Part shown: positions 36,113 to 44,722 of the stretch, one piece after another
How the letters are laid out: each line of letters starts with the position of its first letter
How positions within the stretch are numbered: position 1 is the first letter of the stretch
Source of the DNA: Maricaulis sp.
Lineage (GTDB): Bacteria > Pseudomonadota > Alphaproteobacteria > Caulobacterales > Maricaulaceae
Length of the DNA stretch: 64,000 bases
Direction: 5' to 3'
Assembly (NCBI RefSeq): GCF_017642925.1
Contig: NZ_JAEPOL010000009.1
Location: 62,001 to 126,000, forward strand
Position numbers and translations under genes: made by a program
The notes under the pieces: generated by a model
The model's input: the letters and a program-made list of their open reading frames with translations, nothing else
Told to the model about the DNA's origin: nothing
The model's database searches: none

Positions 36113-37357
36113 CTAGACCCGCACGGCCGCCAGCCCGTCTGCAATCCGCGCGAGCGATGCCCGCGAAACACCGGCATCCGCCGCAAAACGCGCCCAGTCT
36201 GCGACCGCTGCGCTGACCGTATCGATCACCTCACATGCGCCGGCAGCGTCCAGATCGGCTTCGGCCCCGAGGCGCACAAGTGTCTCCCGGCCGATATCGC
36301 GGCCATGTCCGAGAACACTGGTCGAATGCTCGCCACCCGGCCCGTCCGTGAACACCAGGTCATAGGCCGGGGCGAGGCTCCAGCGCCCGTCGCGGTCCAT
36401 CAGGAAGCTGAACTGTTTGGCGTGATCGTCACGATTGCGGGCCAGCACATTGAATACGGCCAGCCGGTACATGGCGATCGCCTCGCGCCGGTCGCGGGTG
36501 ACGGCGCGCGCCAGGCGGATCAGCTCGCGATAATCCAGCGCCGGCAGGCGAAAATCGGAATACAGAAGACCACAGGCCGAATGCACGTGCAGACGCGCAT
36601 CGCCCTCCCGGTCGAAGCGCCGCGTGGCAAAATAGCGGACCTCGCCCGGGCCTTCGATCAGGCGGACATCGGGCATGATCACGCCGGCCGCCCGGGCCAT
36701 AAGTGCATAGGCATATTCGATGGCGGCAATATCGGCCGGATCGTCGCGGCCGGGAAACTTCACCAGATAGCCGTCATACCCTTCGGGGATCGCGTCGGAC
36801 CCGTGCCGGGCCTCGCCTGCCGCATTGAGCGCGATCAGGGCCTTGGGCCGCGCGCCCGCCGGTGAACCGCCGGCCTGGCCGAGCGCGGCAATCACCGCCC
36901 CCGCCTCGCCAGCCAGAACCCGCGCTGCATCCGCCGCCAGACGATCCAGGTCGAGCGCTCCTTCCGCGCCATCCCACACATCCATGGCCGGGGCATAGGT
37001 CAGCGCACCGACCCCGCGGCGCCCGACACAGGCCAGACGGTCCAGCGGTGTCAGCTGCGACGGCTCGAAACCCAGCTGCCGTGCGCGCCGGTCGACCAGG
37101 AGCCGCCCCCACCCGTCCGGCAGGCTGTCGGCAAACATGCCGTGAAGCCCCTCGAAGACGTCCCGCTTCCAGGCGGTTTCCAGCCCAAGGCCGGCCTGGT
37201 GATGCAGCGGCGATAATTGCAGGCCGGATGCGAGAAAATCCGGCGTATATTCCAGCCAGGCCTGGCCGTCGCGATAGGCCAGCCGTCCGACCGGCATGGC
37301 TGTGCGGTCATCCCATTGCAGCGTGACTTCAAGCGGCGTGCCCGGCGCGATCTTCAC
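36113..37357 (-). CDS. hipA: HipA-family serine/threonine kinase toxin
   Basis: This 414-residue protein has HipA order: an N-terminal couple domain (VGRLAYRDGQAWLEYTPDFLA), FEGLHGMFADSLPDGWGRLL, and ATP-binding GGSPAGARPKAL. YLVKFPGRDDP, RLIEGPGEVRYFATRRFDR, catalytic NRDDHAKQFSFL, and metal-binding LAPAYDLVF follow. In the family it phosphorylates a target such as an aminoacyl-tRNA synthetase and causes dormancy. The catalytic loop reads HAKQ where many members have HxKN, so the usual Asn is a Gln. The start overlaps the hipB stop by 4 bases. Confidence 0.9.
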   Translation of the reverse strand: MKIAPGTPLEVTLQWDDRTAMPVGRLAYRDGQAWLEYTPDFLASGLQLSPLHHQAGLGLETAWKRDVFEGLHGMFADSLPDGWGRLLVDRRARQLGFEPSQLTPLDRLACVGRRGVGALTYAPAMDVWDGAEGALDLDRLAADAARVLAGEAGAVIAALGQAGGSPAGARPKALIALNAAGEARHGSDAIPEGYDGYLVKFPGRDDPADIAAIEYAYALMARAAGVIMPDVRLIEGPGEVRYFATRRFDREGDARLHVHSACGLLYSDFRLPALDYRELIRLARAVTRDRREAIAMYRLAVFNVLARNRDDHAKQFSFLMDRDGRWSLAPAYDLVFTDGPGGEHSTSVLGHGRDIGRETLVRLGAEADLDAAGACEVIDTVSAAVADWARFAADAGVSRASLARIADGLAAVRV

Positions 37358-37656
37358 GTGCGCCGTCCCCGCTGCGGCCGCCGCGGCGGCTCCAGCACAT
37401 CGTGCAACGATCCATAGCGCTGACGCCCGGCCAGCAGCCCGTCCAGCGCGGCTTCATCGCCCAGCGCCATGGCGAGCCGGATAAAGGAGACGAAGGCGAT
37501 CTCGCCCGTGCGTTCGAACTTGCGCAGGGTGGCCACCGGAACCCCGCTGCGCGCCGCCAGACCGTCCTGCGTCAGATCCGCATCAAGCCGCCGCGCCCGA
37601 AGCCGCTGCCCAAGCGTTGCCGACACTTCCTGCGGCGTTGAGAGTTTAAATGACAT
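37354..37656 (-). CDS. hipB: HipB-like XRE antitoxin
   Basis: This 100-residue protein has a helix-turn-helix of the Cro/CI type (LGQRLRARRLDADLTQDGLAARSGVPVATLRKFERTG). It is translationally coupled to hipA (ATGA). As the antitoxin it should bind HipA and repress the pair. A 12-base inverted repeat overlapping its start codon is a likely operator. Confidence 0.87.
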   Translation of the reverse strand: MSFKLSTPQEVSATLGQRLRARRLDADLTQDGLAARSGVPVATLRKFERTGEIAFVSFIRLAMALGDEAALDGLLAGRQRYGSLHDVLEPPRRPQRGRRT

Positions 37657-37703
37657 TATGATATCAGTTACTGAGATAATTCCGGAATATTTGATACCAT
37701 AAT
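37655..37703. promoter_or_regulatory. Candidate HipB operator/promoter of hipBA
   Basis: ATTATGATATCA (37655-37666) and TGATACCATAAT (37692-37703) are inverted copies with one mismatch, 25 bases apart, in an AT-rich island unlike the surrounding DNA. The first half overlaps the hipB start codon. Autorepression through such a site is the norm for HipB proteins. Confidence 0.6.
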
Positions 37704-37781
37704 ATCACTTGATTTGCGAGTGTTTCTCCCGGTTTGCTTTCCCCTGCTCCCCCTACTTTCCCCGGAGGAGCCCCACTCCCA

Positions 37782-37896
37782 CTTTCCCCGGAGGAGCGAA
37801 GCGAATTCCGGGGCCTGGTTGAGTTTCCCGGAAACGCCGAAAACCCGGAGCAAACCTGTCTCCTGATGCCAGGCCCCGGCACAGGGCCGGGGAAAG
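37782..37896 (+). repeat. Family-1 intergenic repeat, copy E
   Basis: A full copy from CTTTCCCCGGAGGAGCGAAG to the palindrome CCCCGGCACAGGGCCGGGG. An extra partial left end (CTTTCCCCGGAGGAG) lies just before it at 37756-37770. The 315-base gap between hipB and the ligase gene is filled by the hipBA control region and this repeat. Confidence 0.85.
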
Positions 37897-37971
37897 TGGC
37901 GCTTGTGAGGGGAAAGCGGCGCTTGCGATGGAAATCAAAGCCTCGCCGGGGAAATCCAAGCCGCGAGACCC

Positions 37972-39246
37972 CTATCGCGAGCCCTGCGCCAGTTTCGCGG
38001 CGCCCGCCGTGAACAGGATCCAGCTGAGCGAATTCTGGTTCATCAGATTGCTTTCCGAGATCGAGGCCAGGCCCATGATGGCGAACTGGGCGAGCACCCA
38101 GTAGGTCTCGGGGCGTTGCGAAAAGATCGTGCCGGCGGCGCGGATCAGCGAGCGCAGATAGACGGTCAGCATCAGAACGACACCGGGAATGCCCAGCGCC
38201 AGCGCAATTTCCAGGAGGCCGTTATGGGCCGTCGGCACCGGCCAGCTCGTGCCGGCGCGGACCCAGTAGACCGGCCCGTTCTCCACCGTCCAGAAGGCAC
38301 GATAGCCATAGCCCGTCCAGGGACGGCGCCAGACCTCCTCGATCAGGATGGCCCAGATATCGGTCCGGCCGGTCAGCGTGGCGTCGCGGCCCAGCATTTC
38401 CAGGAATTCCACCGGCGCGATCAGCAGGATCATGCCCAGCATGATGCCGCCCGTCAGTCCCAGGAAGAGCACCAGGGTGGCAAAGCCGAAACCCTGGCGG
38501 CAGGCCATGATGCCGATCGCCCCGCCCGTGCCGAGCGTCCAGGACAGGAGCGCCGTTTTCGAGGTCGAGAGGAGGACCAGCGCCGTGCACAGCAAGGCCA
38601 TGCCGGCCCAGATCCAGCGGCGGTCCGGATCGGCGCGCAGCGCCGCATAGGCACTCACCGCACCCAGCGCCATCATGCCGCCCAGCGTGTTCTTCTCCCA
38701 GAACACGCCCTTCCAGGCGCCGGCATGCACCGCATGATCGATCCCGATCGAAGGGACGGCGACGGCCATGACGGCACTCGACACGGCGATCAGGCCGAAG
38801 GCCGAGGCGATCAGCAGGATCATTTCGCGCCAGGTCCAGCGCGAGGCCATCCAGAAGCCGAACAGGGTCGACATGATCAGGGCGAAGGAGCGGCGCAGCG
38901 TGGTGTCCGGGTCGATCGACCAGATCACCGAGACGGCGGTCAGCGAGACCAGGCCTAAAAGCAGGACATTATTGGCCAGCGTGCCCAGCACGGCACCGGG
39001 CCGCAGGGCGCACAGCGCCAGGGTGAGCGCATAGACCGGCAGCCAGATCAGCCGCAGGATGGCCGAGCTTTCCGGATCGGCCGGATCGGCAAACACCGGC
39101 CCGATCAGCGCGGTCGAGAAAAGATAGAGGCAGACAACCGTCGCCGAGCCTTCGAGGGCCCGTAAAAAGGAAAAGCCCGGCGCATTGCGCCAGGCCGTGA
39201 TCAGCGCCGGTTCCGGTGCGATATCGCGGGCCGGTGCCAAGCTCAT
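37972..39246 (-). CDS. O-antigen ligase/polymerase-like membrane protein
   Basis: This 424-residue protein has about 11-12 transmembrane helices. A large periplasmic loop contains the Wzy_C/WaaL signature: GRTDIWAILIEEVWRRPWTGYGYRAFW, then PTAHNGLLEIALALGIPG with the conserved His of the family. LSTSKTALLSWTLG and GVFWEKNTLGGMMALG are also typical. It is probably the polymerase or ligase acting on flipped repeat units in the periplasm. It overlaps the following CpsD-like gene by 4 bases, so the two are cotranslated on the minus strand. Confidence 0.9.
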   Translation of the reverse strand: MSLAPARDIAPEPALITAWRNAPGFSFLRALEGSATVVCLYLFSTALIGPVFADPADPESSAILRLIWLPVYALTLALCALRPGAVLGTLANNVLLLGLVSLTAVSVIWSIDPDTTLRRSFALIMSTLFGFWMASRWTWREMILLIASAFGLIAVSSAVMAVAVPSIGIDHAVHAGAWKGVFWEKNTLGGMMALGAVSAYAALRADPDRRWIWAGMALLCTALVLLSTSKTALLSWTLGTGGAIGIMACRQGFGFATLVLFLGLTGGIMLGMILLIAPVEFLEMLGRDATLTGRTDIWAILIEEVWRRPWTGYGYRAFWTVENGPVYWVRAGTSWPVPTAHNGLLEIALALGIPGVVLMLTVYLRSLIRAAGTIFSQRPETYWVLAQFAIMGLASISESNLMNQNSLSWILFTAGAAKLAQGSR

Positions 39247-39875
39247 GCCGCGCTCCGGGCCTGCCCGTCCGCGCGGTTGACGATGATGCCGGCGACCACG
39301 CCGCCGCGAGCCTCGATCGCCTGGCGCCGGGCCATGATGCCGTCCGTGCGCGACAGGCGTGCGTCGGCCACCAGGATCACCCCGTCCAGATCGCCCACCA
39401 GCGAGAGCGGCGCGCGGCTGTTTCCCGGCGCATCGACGATCGCCAGATCGATCGAGCGGCGCACGGCTTTCCAGTAGTCCGGCGCCGGTCCGAGAAGGAC
39501 CTGTTTCACCGTGTCGCGGCGGGCCTGCATCTGGGTGACGAAAAGATTGGGGGCCACCGACTCGCGGGCGACAATCCGGGCCTGAGCCTCGCCGGCCTCG
39601 ATCCGCCAGAAGGGCTCCCGTCCGAAACGGGCATCGAAGACCGGTCCCTGCACCCGCGCTGCCTCGGCCTGGGTATTGCCGGCAAAATCGAGATCATACA
39701 GCCAGACACCGCGATGCGAGCGCCGCGCGGCCAGGCGGGCCAGCTCGCGCGCCACCGTCGAGGCACCGGCGCCGCGGCTGGCGCCCATCACCATGAGAAC
39801 ACGCCCTTCCCCGCCGGGCCGGGCAATCGGCTCGAGCTGGTCGATCAGGGTTGAGAGGTCCTGGGTGAGATTCAT
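39243..39875 (-). CDS. CpsD/CapB-like P-loop ATPase of exopolysaccharide assembly
   Basis: This 210-residue protein has the P-loop GASRGAGAST at residues 31-40, a ParA/BY-kinase-like WLYDLDFAGNTQAEAAR, and the Walker-B-like LAIVDAPGNS. It resembles the cytoplasmic half of bacterial tyrosine kinases that partner GumC/Wzc-type membrane proteins (such a gene is next). No C-terminal tyrosine cluster is visible, so autophosphorylation is doubtful and it may work as a regulatory ATPase. It is encoded between the ligase-like and GumC-like genes. Confidence 0.8.
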   Translation of the reverse strand: MNLTQDLSTLIDQLEPIARPGGEGRVLMVMGASRGAGASTVARELARLAARRSHRGVWLYDLDFAGNTQAEAARVQGPVFDARFGREPFWRIEAGEAQARIVARESVAPNLFVTQMQARRDTVKQVLLGPAPDYWKAVRRSIDLAIVDAPGNSRAPLSLVGDLDGVILVADARLSRTDGIMARRQAIEARGGVVAGIIVNRADGQARSAA

Positions 39876-39934
39876 GACGGGCCTGGAATCATTCGTGTCG
39901 CGCCAGATTGCCCGCCGCGTGGTTAACGTCCCGC

Positions 39935-41440
39935 TTACGCAGAGCGATCGGCGATGCGCGCCAGCACCGGCAGGCCGCCATAGGGATCGTTCGCCGGCTC
40001 GGGCACATCCTGCGGCCGGCGCGTTTCGCGCGGACGGCGCAGCGCACCGGCGGCGACATAGGTGCGCCAGTAACCGCGCAGCAGGCCCAGGAAGAGCGCC
40101 ACGCCCATGGCCAGCACGGCCGAGGCGACCAGTGCCAGCTTCTTCATCGACGAGCCTTCCAGCGGCGGCGAGGCCCGGTCGATCACGCGCACCGCATCGG
40201 CCGCACCGACAGCCGGAGCCCGGCGCGCTTCGGCCGTCGCTTCCAGCGCGGCAATCGCGGCGGCCGCCTCTTCGGCGGCAGAGACGTTCTGGGCCAGGCG
40301 CGTATATTCGGTTTCCAGACCGCGCAGGCGTTCCACATCGCTGCGCACATCGCGCAATTGCGTTTCCAGCGATCCGGCCAGAACGGCCTGGGAGCGGGCA
40401 TCCGCCTCGCGCCGGGCTAGTTCCGATTCCAGTTCCTGGCGCACCGGATTGGCCCCGGAGCGGCGCTGGCCTTCGCTGGCTGCGGCACCACTGGCGACAA
40501 AGGCTTCCAGCGCGGCAATCTCGCGCTCCACCGCGCTCACCGCCGGCGCACCCGGCTGGTAGCGCGACAGCAGGCTGGCGCGTTCGGCGCGCAGGTCGAG
40601 CAGGCGTCCGGAAACACCGTTCTCGACATAAAGCTCGATCTGCTCGGGGATCTGGTCGAGCCGCTGGCGCAGCGCCGCGGCACCGGCCTGCGCCGCATCG
40701 CGGTCGGCCCGGGCACCGTTCAGGCGTTCGGCCAGATTGCCGACAAGGGTCTGCGAAGTCTGTTGTTCGGTGTCGAAATTCGACAGGCCGTGCTCGTCCA
40801 GGAAAGCATCCAGCGCGGCGCGCGTTTCCAGCACTGCCACATCGGCCTGCTGGCGGCGCACGCCCAGACCGGTCACACCGGTCTCGATCAGCACTTCCTC
40901 GCGATAGGCCAGATAGGCGTCGACAATCGCATTGAGGATCAGCGCGGCGCGTTCCGGATCATGGCTTTCGAAACTGGCATTGAGGGCCGAGGAGTTCGGT
41001 TCGCGCGACACGCCGAAACCGCCGCGCAGCACTTTCATCGCCGCGCCGCTGGCATCGCCGTCGACCGCTTCGCCCAGTACCGTTTCCGCACCCAGGCTGT
41101 CCAGCGCGATCCGGCGCACCGCTTCGGAACTCAACAGCTCGCTTTCCGACTGCATGACCTGGTTCAGCATGAAACCGTCACCCCAGCCGGCCGCGGCCGG
41201 TGTCGGGTCTTCGTTCAGCAGGACGAGAAAGCGCGATTCCGCGACATAGCTGGTCTTCAGCGTCAGCATCGCACCCGCGACGCCGAGGGTGAAAATCACC
41301 GCAAAAACGATGGCAATGAAGCCGCGCTCGGCCCAGGCCAGGGCCACCACGTCGAACAGGTCCAGCTCCCGGCGGCCGGAAGCCGCCGGACCGCCGGCCG
41401 GAGCCGGCTGGGGACCGGAAAAGTGGGACGCGCGAGTCAT
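39935..41440 (-). CDS. GumC/Wzz-type polysaccharide chain-length or export protein
   Basis: At 501 residues, it has a transmembrane helix near residues 38-60, a Wzz-like N-terminal fold (SYVAESRFLVLLNEDPTP), a long Ala/Glu/Arg-rich coiled coil (about 190-400), and a second helix close to the C-terminus (LALVASAVLAMGVALFLGLLRG). A cytoplasmic tail with no kinase domain follows, which fits a separate CpsD-like partner on the same strand 59 bases downstream. The product should set polymer length and bridge the periplasm to the Wza-like outer-membrane protein encoded divergently. Confidence 0.88.
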   Translation of the reverse strand: MTRASHFSGPQPAPAGGPAASGRRELDLFDVVALAWAERGFIAIVFAVIFTLGVAGAMLTLKTSYVAESRFLVLLNEDPTPAAAGWGDGFMLNQVMQSESELLSSEAVRRIALDSLGAETVLGEAVDGDASGAAMKVLRGGFGVSREPNSSALNASFESHDPERAALILNAIVDAYLAYREEVLIETGVTGLGVRRQQADVAVLETRAALDAFLDEHGLSNFDTEQQTSQTLVGNLAERLNGARADRDAAQAGAAALRQRLDQIPEQIELYVENGVSGRLLDLRAERASLLSRYQPGAPAVSAVEREIAALEAFVASGAAASEGQRRSGANPVRQELESELARREADARSQAVLAGSLETQLRDVRSDVERLRGLETEYTRLAQNVSAAEEAAAAIAALEATAEARRAPAVGAADAVRVIDRASPPLEGSSMKKLALVASAVLAMGVALFLGLLRGYWRTYVAAGALRRPRETRRPQDVPEPANDPYGGLPVLARIADRSA

Positions 41441-41527
41441 GCGTGCATATGAGCCGGATTGCGCTTAAAAATTTGTTATCCAACGCGGCCGACTATCCGC
41501 TCCGGACACGCTTGCGGAGAGTATTTC

Positions 41528-42265
41528 ATGCGCGCGATCAAGACCGGCCTCTGCCTGGCGGCCCTGATGACCCTGCCCGGGCTCACCGGCTGCGCCAGCC
41601 ATGGCGCCGATACCGCGCCTGCCGCAGCCTGGGGCGAACCGCGCTTTGCGGCCTGGCAGGAGACCGATCCGGCCTACCGTTTCTATCCCGGCGACAGTTT
41701 CGAAGTGATCGTACATTCCGCACCGGAACTCTCCCGCACGGTCGAGATCGGTCCGGACGGTCGCGTCGCCCTGCCCCTGATTTCCGACCTCATGGTCGCC
41801 GGACGCACCGATCGCGAGATCGGCGACACGATCGCCCGCGCCTATGCGCAGAACGTGCTCGTCAATCCGATGGTGGAAGTGCGCCGTGCCGGCCTGGGTC
41901 CGCAGAACATCATCGTCGGCGGCGAAGTGAATGCACCGGGCCTGGTCGAGATGACCGGTCCGATCGGCGCGCTGGAAGCGGTGATGCTGGCGGGCGGTTT
42001 CCAGAACACGGCCGCGCGCGGCGATGTCGTGGTGCTGCGGCGCGCGCCCGGCGGCGACATGATGATGCGCACGGTGAACCTGCACGACGCGCTGCGTGCG
42101 CGCCAGGGCGCCGACACTATTCAGATCCGGCGTCACGACATCATCTTCGTGCCGCGCTCGACCGTCGCCGAGGTCAATCTCTTCGTCGAACAATATGTGA
42201 TGGGGATTGTCCCGCTCGACCAGGCGATGAGCTTCGCGATCGCCGACGCGATCACAAACAACTGA
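41528..42265 (+). CDS. Wza-like polysaccharide export lipoprotein
   Basis: ATG 41528 follows a GGAGAG. The 245-residue protein has a signal peptide with lipobox GLTGC, a polysaccharide-export domain (YRFYPGDSFEVIVHSAPELSRTVEIGPDGRVALPLISDLMVAGRT) and SLBB-type repeats (IIVGGEVNAPGLVEMTG, FVPRSTVAEVN). It should form the outer-membrane export channel for the polymer. It is divergent from the GumC-like gene across 87 bases. The 316 bases following it (42266-42581) hold no gene or clear terminator that I can support. Confidence 0.9.
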   Translation: MRAIKTGLCLAALMTLPGLTGCASHGADTAPAAAWGEPRFAAWQETDPAYRFYPGDSFEVIVHSAPELSRTVEIGPDGRVALPLISDLMVAGRTDREIGDTIARAYAQNVLVNPMVEVRRAGLGPQNIIVGGEVNAPGLVEMTGPIGALEAVMLAGGFQNTAARGDVVVLRRAPGGDMMMRTVNLHDALRARQGADTIQIRRHDIIFVPRSTVAEVNLFVEQYVMGIVPLDQAMSFAIADAITNN

Positions 42266-42581
42266 TCCGCGGCTATCACGCTGCCTGAATGTCGGGAAAA
42301 CGGGGCCCTCGAGACACCGGGACGGCACCGTTATGTGCATCGCGCAATCACCCGCGATAGCGCCTGCGGCAAACACCGCACAGGCCCGCGAATGCCACTT
42401 TGCGTTACGCCAATGTTGCGCTTATGAGGCCGTTACGGGTGAGCAAAGTCACCGCTACGCACCGCCTTCGCAGCACGTTGGACGGAGACACACGCTCCGC
42501 CGGGCACAGGACTGCGATCACCCTGCCGGCGAGTATATCATACCCGCCGGCGGCGTGGACAGTCTGGTGCGGATTATCGGC

Positions 42582-42854
42582 CTAGTGGCGGGTCGAGAGC
42601 CACTCGCGCGCAGCGCGCTGGGCCGCGGCGACTTCGATGGTCGACATCTGGTCGGAGATTTCCTGGCGATAATACTTCGCCGGCTCCGAACCCATCAGGG
42701 CTGCCAGATTGAACCATTTGTGAGCTTCGACATAATCGATCTCGCCGCCCTGTCCCGTGGAATACAGGATGCCGAGCTTGCAGAGATCCTCGCCGGTCGG
42801 GTCGGCGAAAGCTGCCTGGTGGGCCTGGGCCGTTTCTACGTCCGTGAAAGCCAT
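42582..42854 (-). CDS. Sel1/TPR-repeat small protein
   Basis: ATG 42854 with GGGAAG upstream gives 90 residues. One Sel1-like repeat is visible: LCKLGILYSTGQGGEIDYVEAHKWFNLAALMGSEPAKYYRQEI. Such repeats mediate protein binding. The C-terminal helix ends EWLSTRH. Small Sel1 proteins of this type, ending with a KWFNLAA core, are common in alphaproteobacteria with unknown partners. No signal peptide, so it is cytoplasmic. Confidence 0.78.
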   Translation of the reverse strand: MAFTDVETAQAHQAAFADPTGEDLCKLGILYSTGQGGEIDYVEAHKWFNLAALMGSEPAKYYRQEISDQMSTIEVAAAQRAAREWLSTRH

Positions 42855-43019
42855 GGGTCTTCTTCCCTTTTTACAACACGCGGGCGCGGCCTTTCTTGGC
42901 GTGTCACCCGCTTCACCATCCTGTCCGAATGCCTTCGAACATGAGGCGACTTTGCGCAAAGAGGATTGCTTTAAGGTTAAGGGAAATCAGGAAAAATACG
43001 CCTTAAATACTTACGCGCG

Positions 43020-44618
43020 TTAGGTTTTCCTACCAAGCGTTAAACGCGACATCCACGCATCGGCAAGGTTTGTACGCGCCCCCAGGCGGATTCTGCGGGG
43101 GGTCGCCAGCCGCACCAGGGTTAACAGCACCACGACAGCTGCGGAGATCAGGGCAAGCATGGCGTTGCGTTTCAGACGGTCCTGGTCCGCACTCTCGACA
43201 ACCGGTGCCGGTATCGCCGGCTCCGCCGCTTCCAGTGCCCTGGGACCCAGTAATTCCCGCACGGCAAGCGACCGGTCTCCCGCCACATCCACCAGCCCGC
43301 GCAAGCGCCGGACATCGTCCGGCCCCGCCAGCCCGTCCAGCAGCCGGATCGCGACCGCCGGCGAGGTCTGCGCCCGGATCGCTGCGATATCCCTCAGCAT
43401 TTCCGACAGGCCCCCGGCCCCCTCACGCGTACGGGCATCGATCCCGCCGCGCAGCAGCAGGGCCGTCTGGTCCGGCGCCGCAAAGGCGATATCCGCCCGC
43501 AGGCCTGTCGCGCTCAATGCCACCAGCGCCTCGCCGGACGAAAGCACCGCAGCCAGATCGGCCTCGAGCGCTGTCCGGAAACCTTCCGTCAGCCGCCCGG
43601 CCCGGCTGGCCGCCTGCAGGACTTCCGCACCCGGCATCGCAACGCTCGGCGAGATCTGCAGCTGGACCAGTCCCGCCTCGATCGCCGCAAGCGAGAATGC
43701 GAGCATATCGGCCGGCGCATCCGGAATAATGGCCGCATCACAGCCCTCGAAGGCCGCCGCACGATGCGCGCAGGCCTGAATGACAAAGTGGCGCACACCG
43801 CCGTAAAGCCGCGTGTCTCCCGCCACGTCGTCCGAAACCAGGCCCGGCAGGCTGCGCATTTCGAACTCGCCGCGGGCACGGCCCTGGAAAAAGGCCCGGG
43901 CGCTGGTATCGGCAATCGACCAGAGGAAGAGTGCCCGCTCATGACGCTGACGCAGGCGCTCGGGGGCCAGGATCAGCTCCGGCGGTTCCAGCCCGGCCGC
44001 ACGCCCCGCAGCCAGCCTGTCGGCAAGGGCGCGGTCCATCAGGGCCTGGCGCTCCCAGGGCGGGCCGGCGCGCAATTGCGCGTCCAGTGCAGTGGTATTG
44101 CCATCGCCGGCAAGATGCTCGAGCGCCAGACGATCGCGGCCTATCAGATCGGGCCCGAGCGCAGCCCAGGCGCGGAAACGGTCGATATCCGCCCGCCGGC
44201 GCCGGTCGCCGTCAAGCGCCGCATCGAGACGCTCTTCCCAGAACGCCCGCGCATCCATGCCCGGCGGAACTGCGGACGCGATCGCAACAGGCAGGCGGCC
44301 GGATACGCTCTCATCCGCCGGCGCCGGGTCGAGATCGCCACGGGCGATCAGCCACTGCCCGCCGAACCAGCCCGCGGCCAGAAGAGAGAGGATCAGCCAG
44401 ACCGGCTGGAAACCCTTGTAGAGCGCCCGCCACACCAGCCACACGACCAGTCCCGGCGGCGAGGCCTCCCAGGGCGAGCGGGTTTCCTCGCGCCAGGTTT
44501 CCGCGCGTTCGCGGCGGGTGGCTTCGGCATGGGTCAAGCCGCTGCGCCAATAGGCTTCGGCGTCCGGCCGCCGGCGCGGCTCCGCACGATCCGTATCCGC
44601 ATGGACGGTCTCCGCCAT
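43020..44618 (-). CDS. Membrane protein with large soluble domain, unknown function
   Basis: This 532-residue protein is not recognised. A polar Arg/Glu-rich N-terminus (EAYWRSGLTHAEATRRERAETWREE) precedes a transmembrane helix near residues 72-92, a loop of about 380 residues rich in Ala and Leu helices (with cysteines in QACAHRAAAFEGCDAA), and a second helix near 490-510 (AMLALISAAVVVLLTLVRLA), with a short Arg-rich tail. The central region probably lies in the periplasm, with both ends in the cytoplasm. It is flanked by the Sel1 gene downstream and a GST upstream and is not obviously cotranscribed. Codon use matches its neighbours. Confidence 0.6.
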   Translation of the reverse strand: MAETVHADTDRAEPRRRPDAEAYWRSGLTHAEATRRERAETWREETRSPWEASPPGLVVWLVWRALYKGFQPVWLILSLLAAGWFGGQWLIARGDLDPAPADESVSGRLPVAIASAVPPGMDARAFWEERLDAALDGDRRRRADIDRFRAWAALGPDLIGRDRLALEHLAGDGNTTALDAQLRAGPPWERQALMDRALADRLAAGRAAGLEPPELILAPERLRQRHERALFLWSIADTSARAFFQGRARGEFEMRSLPGLVSDDVAGDTRLYGGVRHFVIQACAHRAAAFEGCDAAIIPDAPADMLAFSLAAIEAGLVQLQISPSVAMPGAEVLQAASRAGRLTEGFRTALEADLAAVLSSGEALVALSATGLRADIAFAAPDQTALLLRGGIDARTREGAGGLSEMLRDIAAIRAQTSPAVAIRLLDGLAGPDDVRRLRGLVDVAGDRSLAVRELLGPRALEAAEPAIPAPVVESADQDRLKRNAMLALISAAVVVLLTLVRLATPRRIRLGARTNLADAWMSRLTLGRKT

Positions 44619-44722
44619 GACGCCCCCTTGATCCCGGCCGCAATCTTCCGGTTCGGGGCGCGCCTGGCAAGGCCTTGCACGTCAGACGCGAGAAATCGCG
44701 GCAACAGCGGAGCAGGATGCGG

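Noticed and set aside
42266-42581. Possible gene or regulatory RNA in the gap after the Wza-like gene
   Set aside because: Frames present lack a ribosome-binding site and motifs; no T-tailed hairpin was found.
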